64,000 nt of DNA from Isoptericola sp. AK164 (GCF_029643425.1 NZ_CP119106.1:1984001-2048000), one strand, 5' to 3'; shown: positions 53,528 through 63,564, counted from the first letter of the stretch. The notes: generated by a model from the sequence alone, not told the origin. A program made the numbers and translations.

Positions 53528-55336
53528 ATGGACGAGATCACCACCCCGCAGCTCGTTGAGCTCCCCGCCACGTCGAACCTCAACGACCTCCTCGCCGAAC
53601 GCATCGCGCCGGACCCGTCGGCGACGGTGGTCGAGCGCCCCGGGCCCTCCGGGTGGGAGGCGATCAGCGGGACCGACTTCGACGCGCAGGTCGTGGCGGT
53701 GGCCAAGGGACTCGTCGCACGGGGCGTGCAGCCCGGCGAGGCCGTCGGGATCATGTCGCACACCCGCTACGAGTGGACCCTCCTGGACTTCGCCGCCTGG
53801 GCGGCCGGCGCCGTGCCGGTGCCGATCTACGAGACCTCCTCGCGCGACCAGGTCGAGTGGATCGTCACGGACTCCGGCACGACGCTCGTCGTGGCCGAGG
53901 ACGCCGAGATGGCCGGCATCGTCAAGCAGGTCCAGCAGACCGCGCCCACGCTGCGCGAGGTGTTCTCGCTCGAGGACGGCGCGATCGCGGACCTCACCGC
54001 CGCCGGCGCCGAGGTCGAGGACGCCGAGATCGAGCGCCGGCGCGGCCTGGCGAACCTCGACGACGTCGCCACCATCATCTACACCTCGGGCACGACCGGA
54101 CGCCCCAAGGGTGCGGAGCTCACGCACGGCAACTTCGCGCTGCTGACCAAGAACGCCGTCGCGGCCGTGCCGGAGGTCTTCGCCTCCGGCGGTCGGACGC
54201 TGCTGTTCCTGCCGCTGGCGCACGTCTTCGCCCGGTTCGTCGAGGTGCTCGCCGTCGCCGGCGGCACGGTGCTCGGCCACTGGGGCGACACCAAGACGGT
54301 CACCGAGGGCCTGGCCGAGTTCAAGCCCACCTACGTGCTCGCCGTCCCGCGCGTGTTCGAGAAGGTCTACAACTCGGCGGAGCAGAAGGCCGCCGCGGGC
54401 GGCAAGCTGAAGATCTTCCACTGGGCGTCCGCCACGGCGATCGCGTGGTCGCGGGCCCAGGACACCGGCGGCCCCTCGTTCTGGCTGAACGTGCAGCACA
54501 AGGTCGCGGACCGGCTCGTCTACAGCAAGCTGCGCGGGGCGCTCGGCGGCGAGGCACGCCACGCCGTCTCCGGCGGCGGCCCGCTGGGCGAGCGGCTCGG
54601 CCACTTCTTCCGGGGCATCGGCCTGACGATCATCGAGGGCTACGGCCTGACCGAGACGACGGCGCCGACCTCCGTCAACCGGCCGGGCAACAACCGCATC
54701 GGCAGCGTCGGCGAGCAGCTGCCGGGCTGCGGGGTCAAGATCGCCGAGGACGGCGAGATCCTGCTGCGCGGCGTGCAGGTCTTCCGCGGCTACCACGGCA
54801 ACCCCGAGGCGACGGCGGAGTCCTTCGACGGCGACTGGTTCCGCACCGGCGACCTCGGCTCGCTGGACGACGACGGCTTCCTGCGGATCACCGGCCGCAA
54901 GAAGGAGATCATCGTGACCGCGGGCGGCAAGAACGTCGCCCCCGCGGTGCTCGAGGACCGCATCCGCGCCCACGCGCTGGTCAGCCAGTGCGTCGTCGTC
55001 GGGGACAACCGCCCGTTCATCGGCGCCCTGATCACCCTCGACCCGGACGGCCTGCCCGGCTGGTGCAAGATGCACGACAAGCCGGAGCTCAGCGTGGCCC
55101 AGGCCAAGGAGGACCCGGACGTGCTGGCCGCCCTGGACCACGCCGTCACCCGGGCCAACGAGGCCGTGTCGCGCGCGGAGTCGATCCGCAAGTTCGCCAT
55201 CCTGCCGGAGGACCTGACGGTGGAGAACAGCTACCTCACGCCCTCGATGAAGGTCCGTCGCTCCGTCGTGCTCGACGACTTCGCCGCCGACGTCGACGCG
55301 CTCTACGAGGACACCCGGGAGCAGTCCCCCAGCTGA
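53528..55336 (+). CDS. Long-chain fatty acid-CoA ligase (AMP-binding)
   Basis: 602 residues, adenylate-forming acyl-CoA synthetase activating fatty acids. Motifs: P-loop TIIYTSGTTGRPKGAELTH, GYGLTETTAPTSVN, WFRTGDLGSLDDDGFLRITGR (read as FRTGDLGSL and GFLRITGRKKE) and a C-terminal Lys-containing segment NSYLTPSMKVRR. It is most like the FadD15/FACL group, which is also in this order in the mycobacterial block. The start ATG 53528 has a GGAG site. A strong hairpin follows the gene. Confidence 0.92.
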   Translation: MDEITTPQLVELPATSNLNDLLAERIAPDPSATVVERPGPSGWEAISGTDFDAQVVAVAKGLVARGVQPGEAVGIMSHTRYEWTLLDFAAWAAGAVPVPIYETSSRDQVEWIVTDSGTTLVVAEDAEMAGIVKQVQQTAPTLREVFSLEDGAIADLTAAGAEVEDAEIERRRGLANLDDVATIIYTSGTTGRPKGAELTHGNFALLTKNAVAAVPEVFASGGRTLLFLPLAHVFARFVEVLAVAGGTVLGHWGDTKTVTEGLAEFKPTYVLAVPRVFEKVYNSAEQKAAAGGKLKIFHWASATAIAWSRAQDTGGPSFWLNVQHKVADRLVYSKLRGALGGEARHAVSGGGPLGERLGHFFRGIGLTIIEGYGLTETTAPTSVNRPGNNRIGSVGEQLPGCGVKIAEDGEILLRGVQVFRGYHGNPEATAESFDGDWFRTGDLGSLDDDGFLRITGRKKEIIVTAGGKNVAPAVLEDRIRAHALVSQCVVVGDNRPFIGALITLDPDGLPGWCKMHDKPELSVAQAKEDPDVLAALDHAVTRANEAVSRAESIRKFAILPEDLTVENSYLTPSMKVRRSVVLDDFAADVDALYEDTREQSPS

Positions 55337-55341
55337 CCGGA

Positions 55342-55371
55342 CGGCCGGGCCGGCTCGTGCCGGCCCGGCCG
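55342..55371 (+). terminator. Hairpin after the acyl-CoA ligase
   Basis: Thirteen-base perfect arms (55342-55354 and 55359-55371) around a TCGT loop, 5 nt after the stop codon. Confidence 0.8.
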
Positions 55372-55405
55372 CTGCCTGTCGGTGGCGCCCGCTAGCGTCG
55401 CGGCC

Positions 55406-57169
55406 ATGTCGATCACGTCCGCCCGGGCGGAGCCGGGGACGAGCGTCCAGCCGTCGTTCGCCGACCTGGGGACCCCGCTGCAGGACGTCACGTTCGTCGT
55501 CGTGGACCTGGAGACCACCGGCAGCCGCGCCGAGGACGCCGGCATCACCGAGATCGGCGCGGTCAAGGTCCGCGGCGGCGAGGTGCTCGGCGAGTTCCAG
55601 TCGCTGGTCAACCCCGGCCGCCCCGTCCCGGCGTTCGTGGCCCGCCTGACGGGCATCACCACGCAGATGGTGGCCACGGCCCCCGACCCGGACCTGGTCC
55701 TGCCGAGCTTCCTGGAGTTCGCCCACGACGCCGTGCTCGTGGCGCACAACGCCCCGTTCGACGTCGGCTTCCTGCGCGCCGCGTGCGCCGAGCTGGGCTA
55801 CGCCTGGCCGGGGTTCGCCGTCGTCGACACCCTGCCGCTGGCCCGGCGCGTCGTGACGCGCGACGAGGCCCGCAACCACAAGCTGTCCACCCTCGCGGCG
55901 CTGTTCCGCGCCGGCACCTCGCCCGACCACCGCGCGCTGGCCGACGCCCGCGCGACGGTGGACGTGCTGCACGGGCTGCTGGAACGGCTCGCCCCGCTGG
56001 GCGTGACGCACCTGGAGGACCTGGCCACGGCGTCGGACCCGGTGCCCGCCGACGTGCGGCGCAAGGCGACGCTCGCCGACGGCCTGCCGTCCTCCCCCGG
56101 CGTCTACCTCTTCCGGGGACCGGACGAGGAGGTGCTGTACGTGGGCACCTCGACCAATATCCGTCAACGGGTCCGGTCGTACTTCACCGCGGCCGAGAAG
56201 CGCCGTCGCATGACGGAGATGGTGCGTATCGCGCACGCCGTGACCCCCGTGGTGTGCGCGACGCCGCTCGAGGCCCGTGTGCGCGAGCTACGGCTCATCG
56301 CCGAGCACTCCCCGCGCTACAACCGGCGCTCCAAGCATCCCGAGCGACGCACGTGGGTGCGCCTGACCGACGAGGCCTACCCCCGGCTCTCGGTCGTGAC
56401 CGAGGTCCGCGGCGACACACCGCACATCGGACCGTTCACCTCGCGCCGCACGGCGACCGCCGCCGTCGACGCCCTGCACGACGCGCTCGGGCTGCGGCAG
56501 TGCACCCAGCGCCTGCCGCTGGTGGCGCGGGAGCGGCGCAGCCCGTGCGCGCTCGCCGGCCTGGACCGGTGCTCGGCGCCGTGCACCGCCGTCGGGACGC
56601 CCGACGTCGGCTACGCCGACGTCGTGGCCGAGGCGACCCGGGCGCTGACCGGCGACCCCCAGGTCGTGCTGCGCGCCCTCGGCGACCGGGTGGCACGGCT
56701 GGCCGCCGAGGAGCGGTACGAGGAAGCGGGCCAGGTCACGGCCCGGCTGCGCGCCTTCGTCGGCGCGGCGGCGCGCGCCCAGCGGCTGGACCCCCTGAGC
56801 CGCTGCGCGGAGCTGGTGGCGGCGCGCCCGACGGCGGACGGAGGCTGGGAGCTGGTCGTCGTGCGGTACGCACGGCTGGCCGCCACCGCGGTCAGCCCGC
56901 CCGGCGAGGACCCGTGGCCGGTCGTGCACGCGCTGCGGGCGACCGCCGAGGTGGTCGAGGCGCCCGCACCGCCCGCCCCGGCCGGGCACCCGGAGGAGGC
57001 GGCGCTGCTGCTCGACTGGCTCGAGCAGTCGGACGTGCGGCTCGTCGACGTCTCGGACCCGTGGACGTGCCCGGTCCGCTCGGCCGTGGCCCACGCCGAC
57101 CTCGACGACGTGGCCGCCACCGTGGCGCTGGCGGTGGGCGGCGCCGTCGATACGATGGCGGCATGCTGA
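55406..57169 (+). CDS. DEDD exonuclease / GIY-YIG (UvrC/Cho-like) fusion
   Basis: 587 residues. Residues 25-195 are a DnaQ-like 3'-5' exonuclease (VVVDLETTGS; HNAPFDVGFLRAA; HRALADARATVDVL: DEDDh residues in place). From about 225 a GIY-YIG nuclease follows (GVYLFRGPDEEVLYVGTSTNIRQRV, with GVYLF and LYVGTS), then a UvrC-like region with Cys-rich SPCALAGLDRCSAPC. The UvrC C-terminal nuclease half is missing, as in Cho. The same fusion is encoded by Rv2191. A DNA-repair role is inferred. ATG 55406 is 7 nt after TAGCGT. Confidence 0.88.
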   Translation: MSITSARAEPGTSVQPSFADLGTPLQDVTFVVVDLETTGSRAEDAGITEIGAVKVRGGEVLGEFQSLVNPGRPVPAFVARLTGITTQMVATAPDPDLVLPSFLEFAHDAVLVAHNAPFDVGFLRAACAELGYAWPGFAVVDTLPLARRVVTRDEARNHKLSTLAALFRAGTSPDHRALADARATVDVLHGLLERLAPLGVTHLEDLATASDPVPADVRRKATLADGLPSSPGVYLFRGPDEEVLYVGTSTNIRQRVRSYFTAAEKRRRMTEMVRIAHAVTPVVCATPLEARVRELRLIAEHSPRYNRRSKHPERRTWVRLTDEAYPRLSVVTEVRGDTPHIGPFTSRRTATAAVDALHDALGLRQCTQRLPLVARERRSPCALAGLDRCSAPCTAVGTPDVGYADVVAEATRALTGDPQVVLRALGDRVARLAAEERYEEAGQVTARLRAFVGAAARAQRLDPLSRCAELVAARPTADGGWELVVVRYARLAATAVSPPGEDPWPVVHALRATAEVVEAPAPPAPAGHPEEAALLLDWLEQSDVRLVDVSDPWTCPVRSAVAHADLDDVAATVALAVGGAVDTMAAC

Positions 57170-57444
57170 CCGCCATCGTGCTGATCGACACCGCCGCCGA
57201 CCAGATCCCCGAGGTCGCGTCCCGGGTCACCGACCTGCCCGGGGTGAGCGAGGTCTACTCGGTCACCGGCAAGGCGGACCTGGTCGCGATGGTGCGCGTG
57301 CGCGAGCACGACGCCCTGTCCGAGGTCATCGCCGACGGGATCAGCAAGGTGCCGGGCGTGCTGCGCACGGAGACGCTCATCGCCTTCCGCGCCTACTCGC
57401 ACGTGGACCTCGAGCAGGCGTTCGCCCTCGGTCTGGACGACTGA
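57163..57444 (+). CDS. Lrp/AsnC ligand-binding (RAM) domain protein
   Basis: 93 residues, only the Lrp effector/oligomerisation domain: TAIVLIDTAADQIPEVASRV, YSVTGKADLVAMVRV and LRTETLIAFRAYSHVDLEQ. There is no DNA-binding half, so it may sense an amino acid or assemble with other proteins. ATG 57163 overlaps the previous stop and also lies 6 nt behind TACGAT, inside the 3' end of the nuclease gene, giving it a possible own leaderless promoter. A strong terminator follows. Confidence 0.88.
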   Translation: MLTAIVLIDTAADQIPEVASRVTDLPGVSEVYSVTGKADLVAMVRVREHDALSEVIADGISKVPGVLRTETLIAFRAYSHVDLEQAFALGLDD

Positions 57445-57480
57445 CCGCCGCCCGCGGCGTCGGCTCGCCGCGGGCGGCGG
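57445..57480. terminator. 15-bp stem hairpin between convergent Lrp-like and trpD genes
   Basis: CCGCCGCCCGCGGCG (57445-57459) and 57466-57480 are perfect complements around TCGGCT. It can serve both converging genes. Confidence 0.8.
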
Positions 57481-57507
57481 GTCACCACCGTCTCAGGCGG
57501 CCGGACC

Positions 57508-58572
57508 TCAGCGCTGCGTCGCGGCGACCCAGCGTTCCAGCACGTCGCTCGTGCGCCCGTCGTCGATGCTGCGGGCGGCGTGCTCGACCCCCGCGGCCAG
57601 CCGCTGCGAGAGCGTGCCCTGCGCCGTGCCGGCCAACGACCCGTCGGCCACCAGCGCCGCCGCCGCGTTGAGCAGCACCGTCTCGCGCACGGGACCGCGG
57701 TCGGCGCCGGCGAACACCCCGCGCGCCACCTCCGCGTTGTGCGCGGCGTCGCCGCCGCGCAGGTCGGCGACCTCGATGCGCTGCAGGCCGAGGTCGGCGG
57801 CGGCGTCGAACCGTTCCTCGGTCACCGCGCCCTCGCGCACCTCCCACACGTCGGTCCCGCCGGTGGCCGCGAGCTCGTCCAGCCCGTCGTCGCCGCGGAA
57901 CACCAGGGCACGGGTGCCGCGGGAGGCGAGGACCCCGGCCATCAACGGAGCCATCCGCGCGTCCGCGCAGCCCACGGCCGTGGCGCCCGGCTGGGCGGGG
58001 TTCGTCAGCGGCCCCAGGAAGTTGAACGCGGTGGCAATCCCGAGGTCGCGGCGCGCCGTACCGGCGTGCCGCATCGAGGGGTGGAACAGCCCGGCGAAGC
58101 AGAAGGTGATGCCGACCTCGGTGGCGATCTCGGCGACCCGTTCGGCCGGCTGGTCGAGCCGCACGCCGAGGGCCTCGAGGACGTCCGCCGAGCCGGAGGA
58201 CGACGACGCCGCCCGGTTGCCGTGCTTGACGACCCGCGTCCCGGTCCCGGCCACCACGACCGCGGCCATGGTGGAGATGTTGACGGTGTGGTGGCGGTCC
58301 CCGCCGGTGCCGACGAGGTCGACCGCCGGGCCGGGGACCGCGATGCGGGTCGCGTGCGAGAGCATCGCGTCGGCCAGGCCCGTCAGCTCGGCGGCCGTCT
58401 CCCCCTTGGCCCGCAGGCCGACCAGGAAGCCCGCGAGCCGGGCCGGGGGGACCTCGCCCGCCATGACCTCGTCCATCGCCCAGGCGGTCTGCTCGGCCGT
58501 GAGGTCGTGGCCGGCGACGAGCTCGGAGAGCACGCCGGGCCAGGTGGGTGCGGTCGGGTCGCTGGTGGGCAC
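57508..58572 (-). CDS. trpD: Anthranilate phosphoribosyltransferase
   Basis: 354 residues; joins anthranilate and PRPP in tryptophan synthesis. PRPP motifs [18 protein letters not shown] (GTGGD) and [23 protein letters not shown] (KHGNR..SS.SG..D), with [13 protein letters not shown] and [11 protein letters not shown] (anthranilate site). GTG 58572 has an AGGAGA site at a good distance, so longer starts are rejected. It stands alone, apart from other trp genes, as in mycobacteria (Rv2192c), behind a receiver-domain gene on the same strand. Confidence 0.95.
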   Translation of the reverse strand: MPTSDPTAPTWPGVLSELVAGHDLTAEQTAWAMDEVMAGEVPPARLAGFLVGLRAKGETAAELTGLADAMLSHATRIAVPGPAVDLVGTGGDRHHTVNISTMAAVVVAGTGTRVVKHGNRAASSSSGSADVLEALGVRLDQPAERVAEIATEVGITFCFAGLFHPSMRHAGTARRDLGIATAFNFLGPLTNPAQPGATAVGCADARMAPLMAGVLASRGTRALVFRGDDGLDELAATGGTDVWEVREGAVTEERFDAAADLGLQRIEVADLRGGDAAHNAEVARGVFAGADRGPVRETVLLNAAAALVADGSLAGTAQGTLSQRLAAGVEHAARSIDDGRTSDVLERWVAATQR

Positions 58573-58639
58573 GGCGGTGTTCTCCTGGGGTTCGCGGTCG
58601 ACGGGCAGGGCGGACGGGGCAGCGGGCGCCACCGCCCGC

Positions 58640-59029
58640 TCAGGCCACCGGGGCCAGCGCGTCCGCGACGGTGCGCTGCACGGCGAAGGGCTCGAGCGGG
58701 CGCGGCACCACCGCGTCCGCGAGCGACCATGATGCCAGCCAGGCGTCGTCGGGGCGGCCGGTCAGCACGACGATCGGCGGGCAGTCGTAGACCTCGTTCT
58801 TGAGCTGCCGGCACAGGCCCATGCCGCCGGCCTTGTCCGCCTCGCCGTCGAGCACGAGCAGGTCGAAGCGGCGGGCGGACACCGCGGACGTCACGGCCGG
58901 GGCGGTCGCCGCCTCGAACCACTCGATCGACGGAGCGTCGGCACCCAGCCGGGGTCCGACGGCGAGTCGCACCTGTTCGCGCACCGTGCGGTCGTCGCTG
59001 TACAGCAGGACCCGGGGGCCGTTCGTCAT
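58640..59029 (-). CDS. Stand-alone receiver-domain protein with Lys-to-Arg change
   Basis: 129 residues, a CheY-like receiver without output domain. Acidic pair Asp12-Asp13 (LLYSDDRTV), phospho-acceptor Asp61 (LLVLDGEAD), Thr90 (VVLTGRPDD). The conserved Lys is replaced by Arg110 (VVPRPLEP), so phosphorylation signalling may be altered. No kinase is nearby. ATG 59029 has an AAAGGG site. It is divergent from ctaE and upstream of trpD on the same strand. Confidence 0.82.
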   Translation of the reverse strand: MTNGPRVLLYSDDRTVREQVRLAVGPRLGADAPSIEWFEAATAPAVTSAVSARRFDLLVLDGEADKAGGMGLCRQLKNEVYDCPPIVVLTGRPDDAWLASWSLADAVVPRPLEPFAVQRTVADALAPVA

Positions 59030-59241
59030 CGAGCATCCCTTTCGCAGTCGTTTGGTGGCATCGTGGCACAGGTCCGTCACCTCGGTCAGCCCGATCGGGT
59101 GGCGTTTTCGTGGCACTGTCCTGGTATCCGTCACGATAGACCGCCGCAGCCGCTCATTTCTGCAGATTCGGTGGTGGTGGTCTCCACGGAAAGCGCGGTT
59201 CTGGTCCTCGAACCTTCCGCACGTCGGCCATAATGGGTCGC

Positions 59242-59886
59242 GTGTCGACCGCAACGGCTGCTGCCCCCCACGCCCACCAGCACGTGACCGTGAACCGACC
59301 GAACACCGTCTCGGTCGGGACGATCGTGTGGCTCGCCAGCGAGCTCATGTTCTTCGCGGGCCTCTTCGCGATGTACTTCACGGTGCGCTCCGTGATGCCC
59401 GAGGAGGAGTGGGCCGCCCAGGCCGACAACGTCTCGCTCGTGTTCCCGGCGATCAACACCACGATCCTGGTCCTGTCCTCGGTGACCTGCCAGCTGGGCG
59501 TCTGGGCCGCCGAGCGGTTCCAGCCGGTGCGGACCGGCTCGCTGCTGCAGGTGAACCGGTGGGGCATGAACGAGTGGATGACGCTCACCTACCTCATGGG
59601 CTCGTTCTTCATCGCCGGGCAGATCTTCGAGTACGCCGAGCTCGTCGAGCACGGCCTGACGATCTCCTCCAGCGCCTACGGCTCCGTCTTCTACCTCGCC
59701 ACCGGGTTCCACGGTCTGCACGTGGTCGGCGGCCTGATCGCCTTCCTGTTCCTGCTCGGCCGGTCCTTCCGCGCCAAGCGGTTCACGCACCACGAGGTGA
59801 CCACGGGACTCGTGGTCTCCTACTACTGGCACTTCGTCGACGTCGTGTGGATCGCCCTCTTCGCGGTGATCTACCTGCTGAAGTGA
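59242..59886 (+). CDS. ctaE: Cytochrome c oxidase subunit III
   Basis: 214 residues, five membrane helices, a short actinobacterial CtaE of the aa3 oxidase. Marks: [22 protein letters not shown] (helix 1, read as [13 protein letters not shown]), [18 protein letters not shown] and [19 protein letters not shown], typical of subunit III. GTG 59242 is preferred: CATAAT lies 7 nt upstream (leaderless pattern); ATG 59233 overlaps that hexamer. It heads the ctaE-qcrCAB cluster of the bc1-aa3 supercomplex. Confidence 0.94.
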   Translation: MSTATAAAPHAHQHVTVNRPNTVSVGTIVWLASELMFFAGLFAMYFTVRSVMPEEEWAAQADNVSLVFPAINTTILVLSSVTCQLGVWAAERFQPVRTGSLLQVNRWGMNEWMTLTYLMGSFFIAGQIFEYAELVEHGLTISSSAYGSVFYLATGFHGLHVVGGLIAFLFLLGRSFRAKRFTHHEVTTGLVVSYYWHFVDVVWIALFAVIYLLK

Positions 59887-59956
59887 TCACACCGGCTCGG
59901 CGCGGTCGCCGACCCCACGTCCCTGCACCATTCACCTTCGAGACGAGGACAATTTC

Positions 59957-60739
59957 GTGAAGGCACTCGCCGCCCGCCGGCACCACCGGGCCGCCCCGGT
60001 CGTGCTGATGCTGCTGGCGCTGCTGCTCACGGGCGGCGTGTACGCCGTCCTGGCACCGAGCTCGGCCACGGCCGACACCGCCAGCACAGCGAACGACGTG
60101 GAAGAGGGCGAACGCCTCTTCCAGGCCAACTGCGCCACGTGCCACGGCCCGAACGCCGAGGGCACCTCCGAGGCGCCCTCCCTGGTGGGCGTGGGTGCGG
60201 CGTCGGTCGACTTCCAGGTCTCGACCGGTCGGATGCCGATGCAGATGAACGGCCCCCAGGCGGCACCCAAGCCCCCGCAGATGGACGAGGAGCAGACGGC
60301 GCAGCTGGCTGCCTACGTCGCGTCGCTCGGCGCGGGCCCGGCGATCCCGACCGACGAGCAGGTGGACGGCGCCGAGGGTGACCCGTCGAACGGCGCCCTG
60401 CTGTTCCGCACCAACTGCGCGATGTGCCACAACGCCGTCGGCGCCGGTGGCGCGCTCTCCGAGGGCAAGTGGGCGCCGCCCCTGTACGACGTCTCGGAGC
60501 GGAACATCTACCAGGCCATGCTGACCGGCCCGCAGTCGATGCCGGTCTTCAACGACGCCAACATCACGCCCGACGAGAAGCGCGACATCATCGCGTACCT
60601 GATCGAGCAGCGCGACGGGTCGGCCGGTGGGCTGTCCCTCGGCTCTCTCGGGCCCGTCAGCGAAGGCGTGTGGGCATGGGTCGTCGGCCTCGGGCTGATG
60701 ATCGGTGCCGCTGTGTGGATCGGAGCGAAGTCCTCGTGA
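59957..60739 (+). CDS. qcrC: Diheme cytochrome c subunit of the bc complex
   Basis: 260 residues. An N-terminal helix anchors the export segment, followed by two heme c sites, NCATCHG (Cys59-His63) and NCAMCHN (Cys154-His158), and a C-terminal membrane helix (AWVVGLGLMIGAAVWIG). The tandem hemes replace a mobile cytochrome c and pass electrons straight to the oxidase. Axial Met candidates lie after each heme. GTG 59957 follows a GAGG site. The stop overlaps the qcrA start (GTGA). Confidence 0.95.
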   Translation: MKALAARRHHRAAPVVLMLLALLLTGGVYAVLAPSSATADTASTANDVEEGERLFQANCATCHGPNAEGTSEAPSLVGVGAASVDFQVSTGRMPMQMNGPQAAPKPPQMDEEQTAQLAAYVASLGAGPAIPTDEQVDGAEGDPSNGALLFRTNCAMCHNAVGAGGALSEGKWAPPLYDVSERNIYQAMLTGPQSMPVFNDANITPDEKRDIIAYLIEQRDGSAGGLSLGSLGPVSEGVWAWVVGLGLMIGAAVWIGAKSS

Positions 60740-61785
60740 GCGAGAACCAGAACCCCACCCCCGGCCGCGACGTCAGCACGACGTCGGAGGCCCAGCACCC
60801 CGAGCGGTTCACCGACCCGGGCGTGCCCGAGCACAAGCCGCGGCTGACCGACACCGACCCGGCGGCGCGCAAGCGCAACGAGCGGATCGTCGTGATCCTG
60901 TTCGCGATCTCCTGCCTCGGTGCGATCGCCAGCATCGTGGCCTACTTCGCGTTCCGACCCGACGGCACCACCGAGGGCACCCGGCTGTCCACGGTCATGC
61001 TGGGCACCACGATGGCCGTGTCGCTGCTCGGCATCGGTATCGCCGCGATCCACTGGGCCAAGTCGCTCATGAGCGACCACGAGCACGTGGACGAGCGGCA
61101 CGAGCTCGCGAGCTCGCCGGAGGTCCGCGAGGTCGCCGTCCAGCACCTCACCGACGGTGTCGAGGACTCCGGCATCGCCCGCCGCGGCGTGCTCAAGGGG
61201 GCCGCGGTCTCCGCGCTCGCCCTCTTCCCGCTCACCTTCGCCGTGCCGCTGATCTCCAGCGTCGGCGGTGACTGGGACATCTCCAAGTTCCGGCACACCC
61301 TGTGGGAGCGGGGCAAGCGCCTCGCCTACGACCCCACGGGTCGGCCGATCAGGGCCGCCGACCTCACCGTCGGCTCCGCGGCGCATGTCATCCCGGAGGA
61401 GTCCGAGGAGTACATGCAGTCGCACGACTGGATCACCGAGAAGGCCAAGGCCGTCGTGCTGCTCGTCCGGCTCAACCCGGAGGACCTGCGTTCCGACCAG
61501 TCCCCCGAGGGCGAGACCTGGTCGTACGACGGAATCGTGGCATACTCGAAGATCTGCACCCACGTCGGATGCCCGGTGGCACTGTACGAGCAGCAGACGC
61601 ACCACCTGCTCTGCCCGTGCCACCAGTCCACATTCGACATGGCCGATGGCGCGAAGGTCGTCTTCGGACCGGCGAACCGGCCGCTGCCCCAGCTGCCGAT
61701 CACGGTCGACGACGAGGGCTACCTCATCGCGCAGGACGACTTCGCCGAGCCCGTCGGACCGAGTTTCTGGGAGCGACTGAAGTGA
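60736..61785 (+). CDS. qcrA: Rieske iron-sulphur subunit of the bc complex
   Basis: 349 residues: a polar N terminus, three membrane helices (two near 55-115, a third near ALALFPLTFAVPLIS), then the Rieske domain with CTHVGC (Cys274, His276, Cys279) and CPCHQS (Cys293, Cys295, His296), holding the 2Fe-2S cluster. The three-helix anchor is typical for actinobacteria, unlike the one-helix Rieske of proteobacteria. The twin-Arg-like IARRGVLKGAAV motif before the third helix suggests Tat-assisted insertion. GTGA overlaps at both ends: translationally coupled. Confidence 0.95.
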   Translation: MSENQNPTPGRDVSTTSEAQHPERFTDPGVPEHKPRLTDTDPAARKRNERIVVILFAISCLGAIASIVAYFAFRPDGTTEGTRLSTVMLGTTMAVSLLGIGIAAIHWAKSLMSDHEHVDERHELASSPEVREVAVQHLTDGVEDSGIARRGVLKGAAVSALALFPLTFAVPLISSVGGDWDISKFRHTLWERGKRLAYDPTGRPIRAADLTVGSAAHVIPEESEEYMQSHDWITEKAKAVVLLVRLNPEDLRSDQSPEGETWSYDGIVAYSKICTHVGCPVALYEQQTHHLLCPCHQSTFDMADGAKVVFGPANRPLPQLPITVDDEGYLIAQDDFAEPVGPSFWERLK

Positions 61786-63488
61786 GCACCGAGACCACCG
61801 CGTCGAGCAACGACGCCCCGAAGACCGCGGCCGGCAAGACCGCCGACTACCTCGACCAGCGCACCAGTGTCGGCGGCGCCGTCAAGGAGTTCGCGCGCAA
61901 GGTCTTCCCGGACCACTGGTCGTTCATGCTGGGCGAGATCGCCCTGTTCTCGTTCGTCGTGCTGCTGCTGACGGGCGTGTTCCTGACCATGTTCTTCGAC
62001 CCGTCGATGGCGCTCGAGGAGTACCACGGCGCCGGCCCGGAGACGATGCAGGGCCAGCTCATGTCCGTGGCCTTCGCCTCGACGCTGGACCTCTCGTTCG
62101 AGGTGCGCGGCGGTCTGCTCATGCGGCAGATCCACCACTGGGCGGCCCTGATCTTCATGGCCGCGATCGTGGTGCACATGATGCGCGTGTTCTTCACCGG
62201 CGCGTTCCGCAAGCCGCGCGAGATCAACTGGCTCGTCGGCACCGTCCTGCTGATCCTGGGCCTGGCCGCCGGCTTCTCCGGCTACTCCCTGCCGGACGAC
62301 GTGCTCTCCGGCAACGGCCTGCGCATCACCGACGGCGTCATCAAGTCGATCCCCGTGATCGGCTCGTACATGTCGTACTTCGTCTTTGGCGGCGAGTTCC
62401 CGGGCGAGCACATCATCCCGCGCCTGTTCACCGTGCACATCCTGCTGGTGCCGGCGCTGATCCTCGCTCTGATCGGTGTGCACCTGTTCCTCATGGTGCT
62501 GCACAAGCACACCCAGTTCCCGGGCGGCGGCCGCACCGACAAGAACGTCGTCGGCTACCCGCTCTTCCCCGTCTACATCGCCAAGATGGGCGGCAACTTC
62601 TTCATCGTCTTCGGCATCCTCGCCCTGATGGGTGCCACGATGAGCATCAACAACGTCTGGAACTATGGGCCGTACGACCCCTCCCCCGTCGGCGCCGGTG
62701 CGCAGCCCGACTGGTACATGCTGTTTCTCGAGGGATCGTTGCGTCTGATGCCGGGTGCGGGGACGGAGTGGGTCCTCTTCGGCTACACGCTGTCCCTCAA
62801 CGTGCTGATCCCCGCCGTGGTGATCCCGGGTCTGCTGTTCACGTTCCTGTTCGCCTACCCGTTCGTCGAGGCCAAGGTGACCGGTGACAAGCGTGAGCAC
62901 CACGTCCTGGACCGCCCGCGCAACGTCCCCGTCCGCACGGGCCTGGGAGTCGCGTTCCTGACGGCGTTCATCATCCTGGCGCTCGCCGGGTCGAACGACC
63001 TCATCGCGACGCACTTCGGGATGTCGCTCAACCAGATCACCTGGGCCTTCCGCATCTTGTTCTTCGCCGGACCGGTCATCGCGTTCTGGATCACCAAGCG
63101 GATCTGCCTCGGCCTGCAGCGCAAGGACCGCGAGCTTGTCCTCCACGGGCACGAGACCGGTCGGATCGTGCGGTTCGCCAACGGCGAGTACATCGAGGTC
63201 CACCGTCCGCTGGACGAGCAGGAGCGCTGGCTGCGCGTCAACTACACCGCGCACAAGCCGCTCGAGATCGAGCCCGCCACGGACGCACGGGGCGTCAAGC
63301 GTCCGGGCTACAAGGCCGAGAAGCGCTGGCAGCGTCTGTCGCGGTTCTTCTACGAGGACCGCGTCGAGCCGGTGACCCCGGCCGAGCTCGCCGCCGCCCA
63401 CTCGCACGGTGAGCACGACGAGATCGCTGCCGCCCAGACCTCCCCCGAGGTGACCTCGGGGGCGACGAACGTCGAGCAGGAGCGCTGA
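61782..63488 (+). CDS. qcrB: Cytochrome b subunit of the bc complex
   Basis: 568 residues, membrane quinol-oxidising subunit. Heme-ligand helices show RQIHHWAALIFMAAIVVHMMRVF (paired His, read as QIHHWAALIFMAAIVVHMM) and FTVHILLVPALILALIGVHL (second pair); the quinol motif PDWY is in AQPDWYMLFLEGSL. The long C-terminal cytoplasmic extension (about 400-568) is the actinobacterial form. This is the target of compounds of the telacebec type in mycobacteria. GTGA overlap with qcrA. A long hairpin follows. Confidence 0.95.
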   Translation: MSTETTASSNDAPKTAAGKTADYLDQRTSVGGAVKEFARKVFPDHWSFMLGEIALFSFVVLLLTGVFLTMFFDPSMALEEYHGAGPETMQGQLMSVAFASTLDLSFEVRGGLLMRQIHHWAALIFMAAIVVHMMRVFFTGAFRKPREINWLVGTVLLILGLAAGFSGYSLPDDVLSGNGLRITDGVIKSIPVIGSYMSYFVFGGEFPGEHIIPRLFTVHILLVPALILALIGVHLFLMVLHKHTQFPGGGRTDKNVVGYPLFPVYIAKMGGNFFIVFGILALMGATMSINNVWNYGPYDPSPVGAGAQPDWYMLFLEGSLRLMPGAGTEWVLFGYTLSLNVLIPAVVIPGLLFTFLFAYPFVEAKVTGDKREHHVLDRPRNVPVRTGLGVAFLTAFIILALAGSNDLIATHFGMSLNQITWAFRILFFAGPVIAFWITKRICLGLQRKDRELVLHGHETGRIVRFANGEYIEVHRPLDEQERWLRVNYTAHKPLEIEPATDARGVKRPGYKAEKRWQRLSRFFYEDRVEPVTPAELAAAHSHGEHDEIAAAQTSPEVTSGATNVEQER

Positions 63489-63505
63489 GACTCCTGCCAG
63501 GTTCC

Positions 63506-63564
63506 GACAGAGGCCCGCGTGCCCGATGACCCGCTCCGGCGGGCACGGCACGCGGGTCTCTGTC
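63506..63564 (+). terminator. Long hairpin terminator after qcrCAB
   Basis: Eighteen-base arms (63506-63523 and 63547-63564) pair with one wobble; the loop holds an inner CCCG/CGGG stem. It lies 17 nt after the qcrB stop and separates sodA. Confidence 0.8.
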
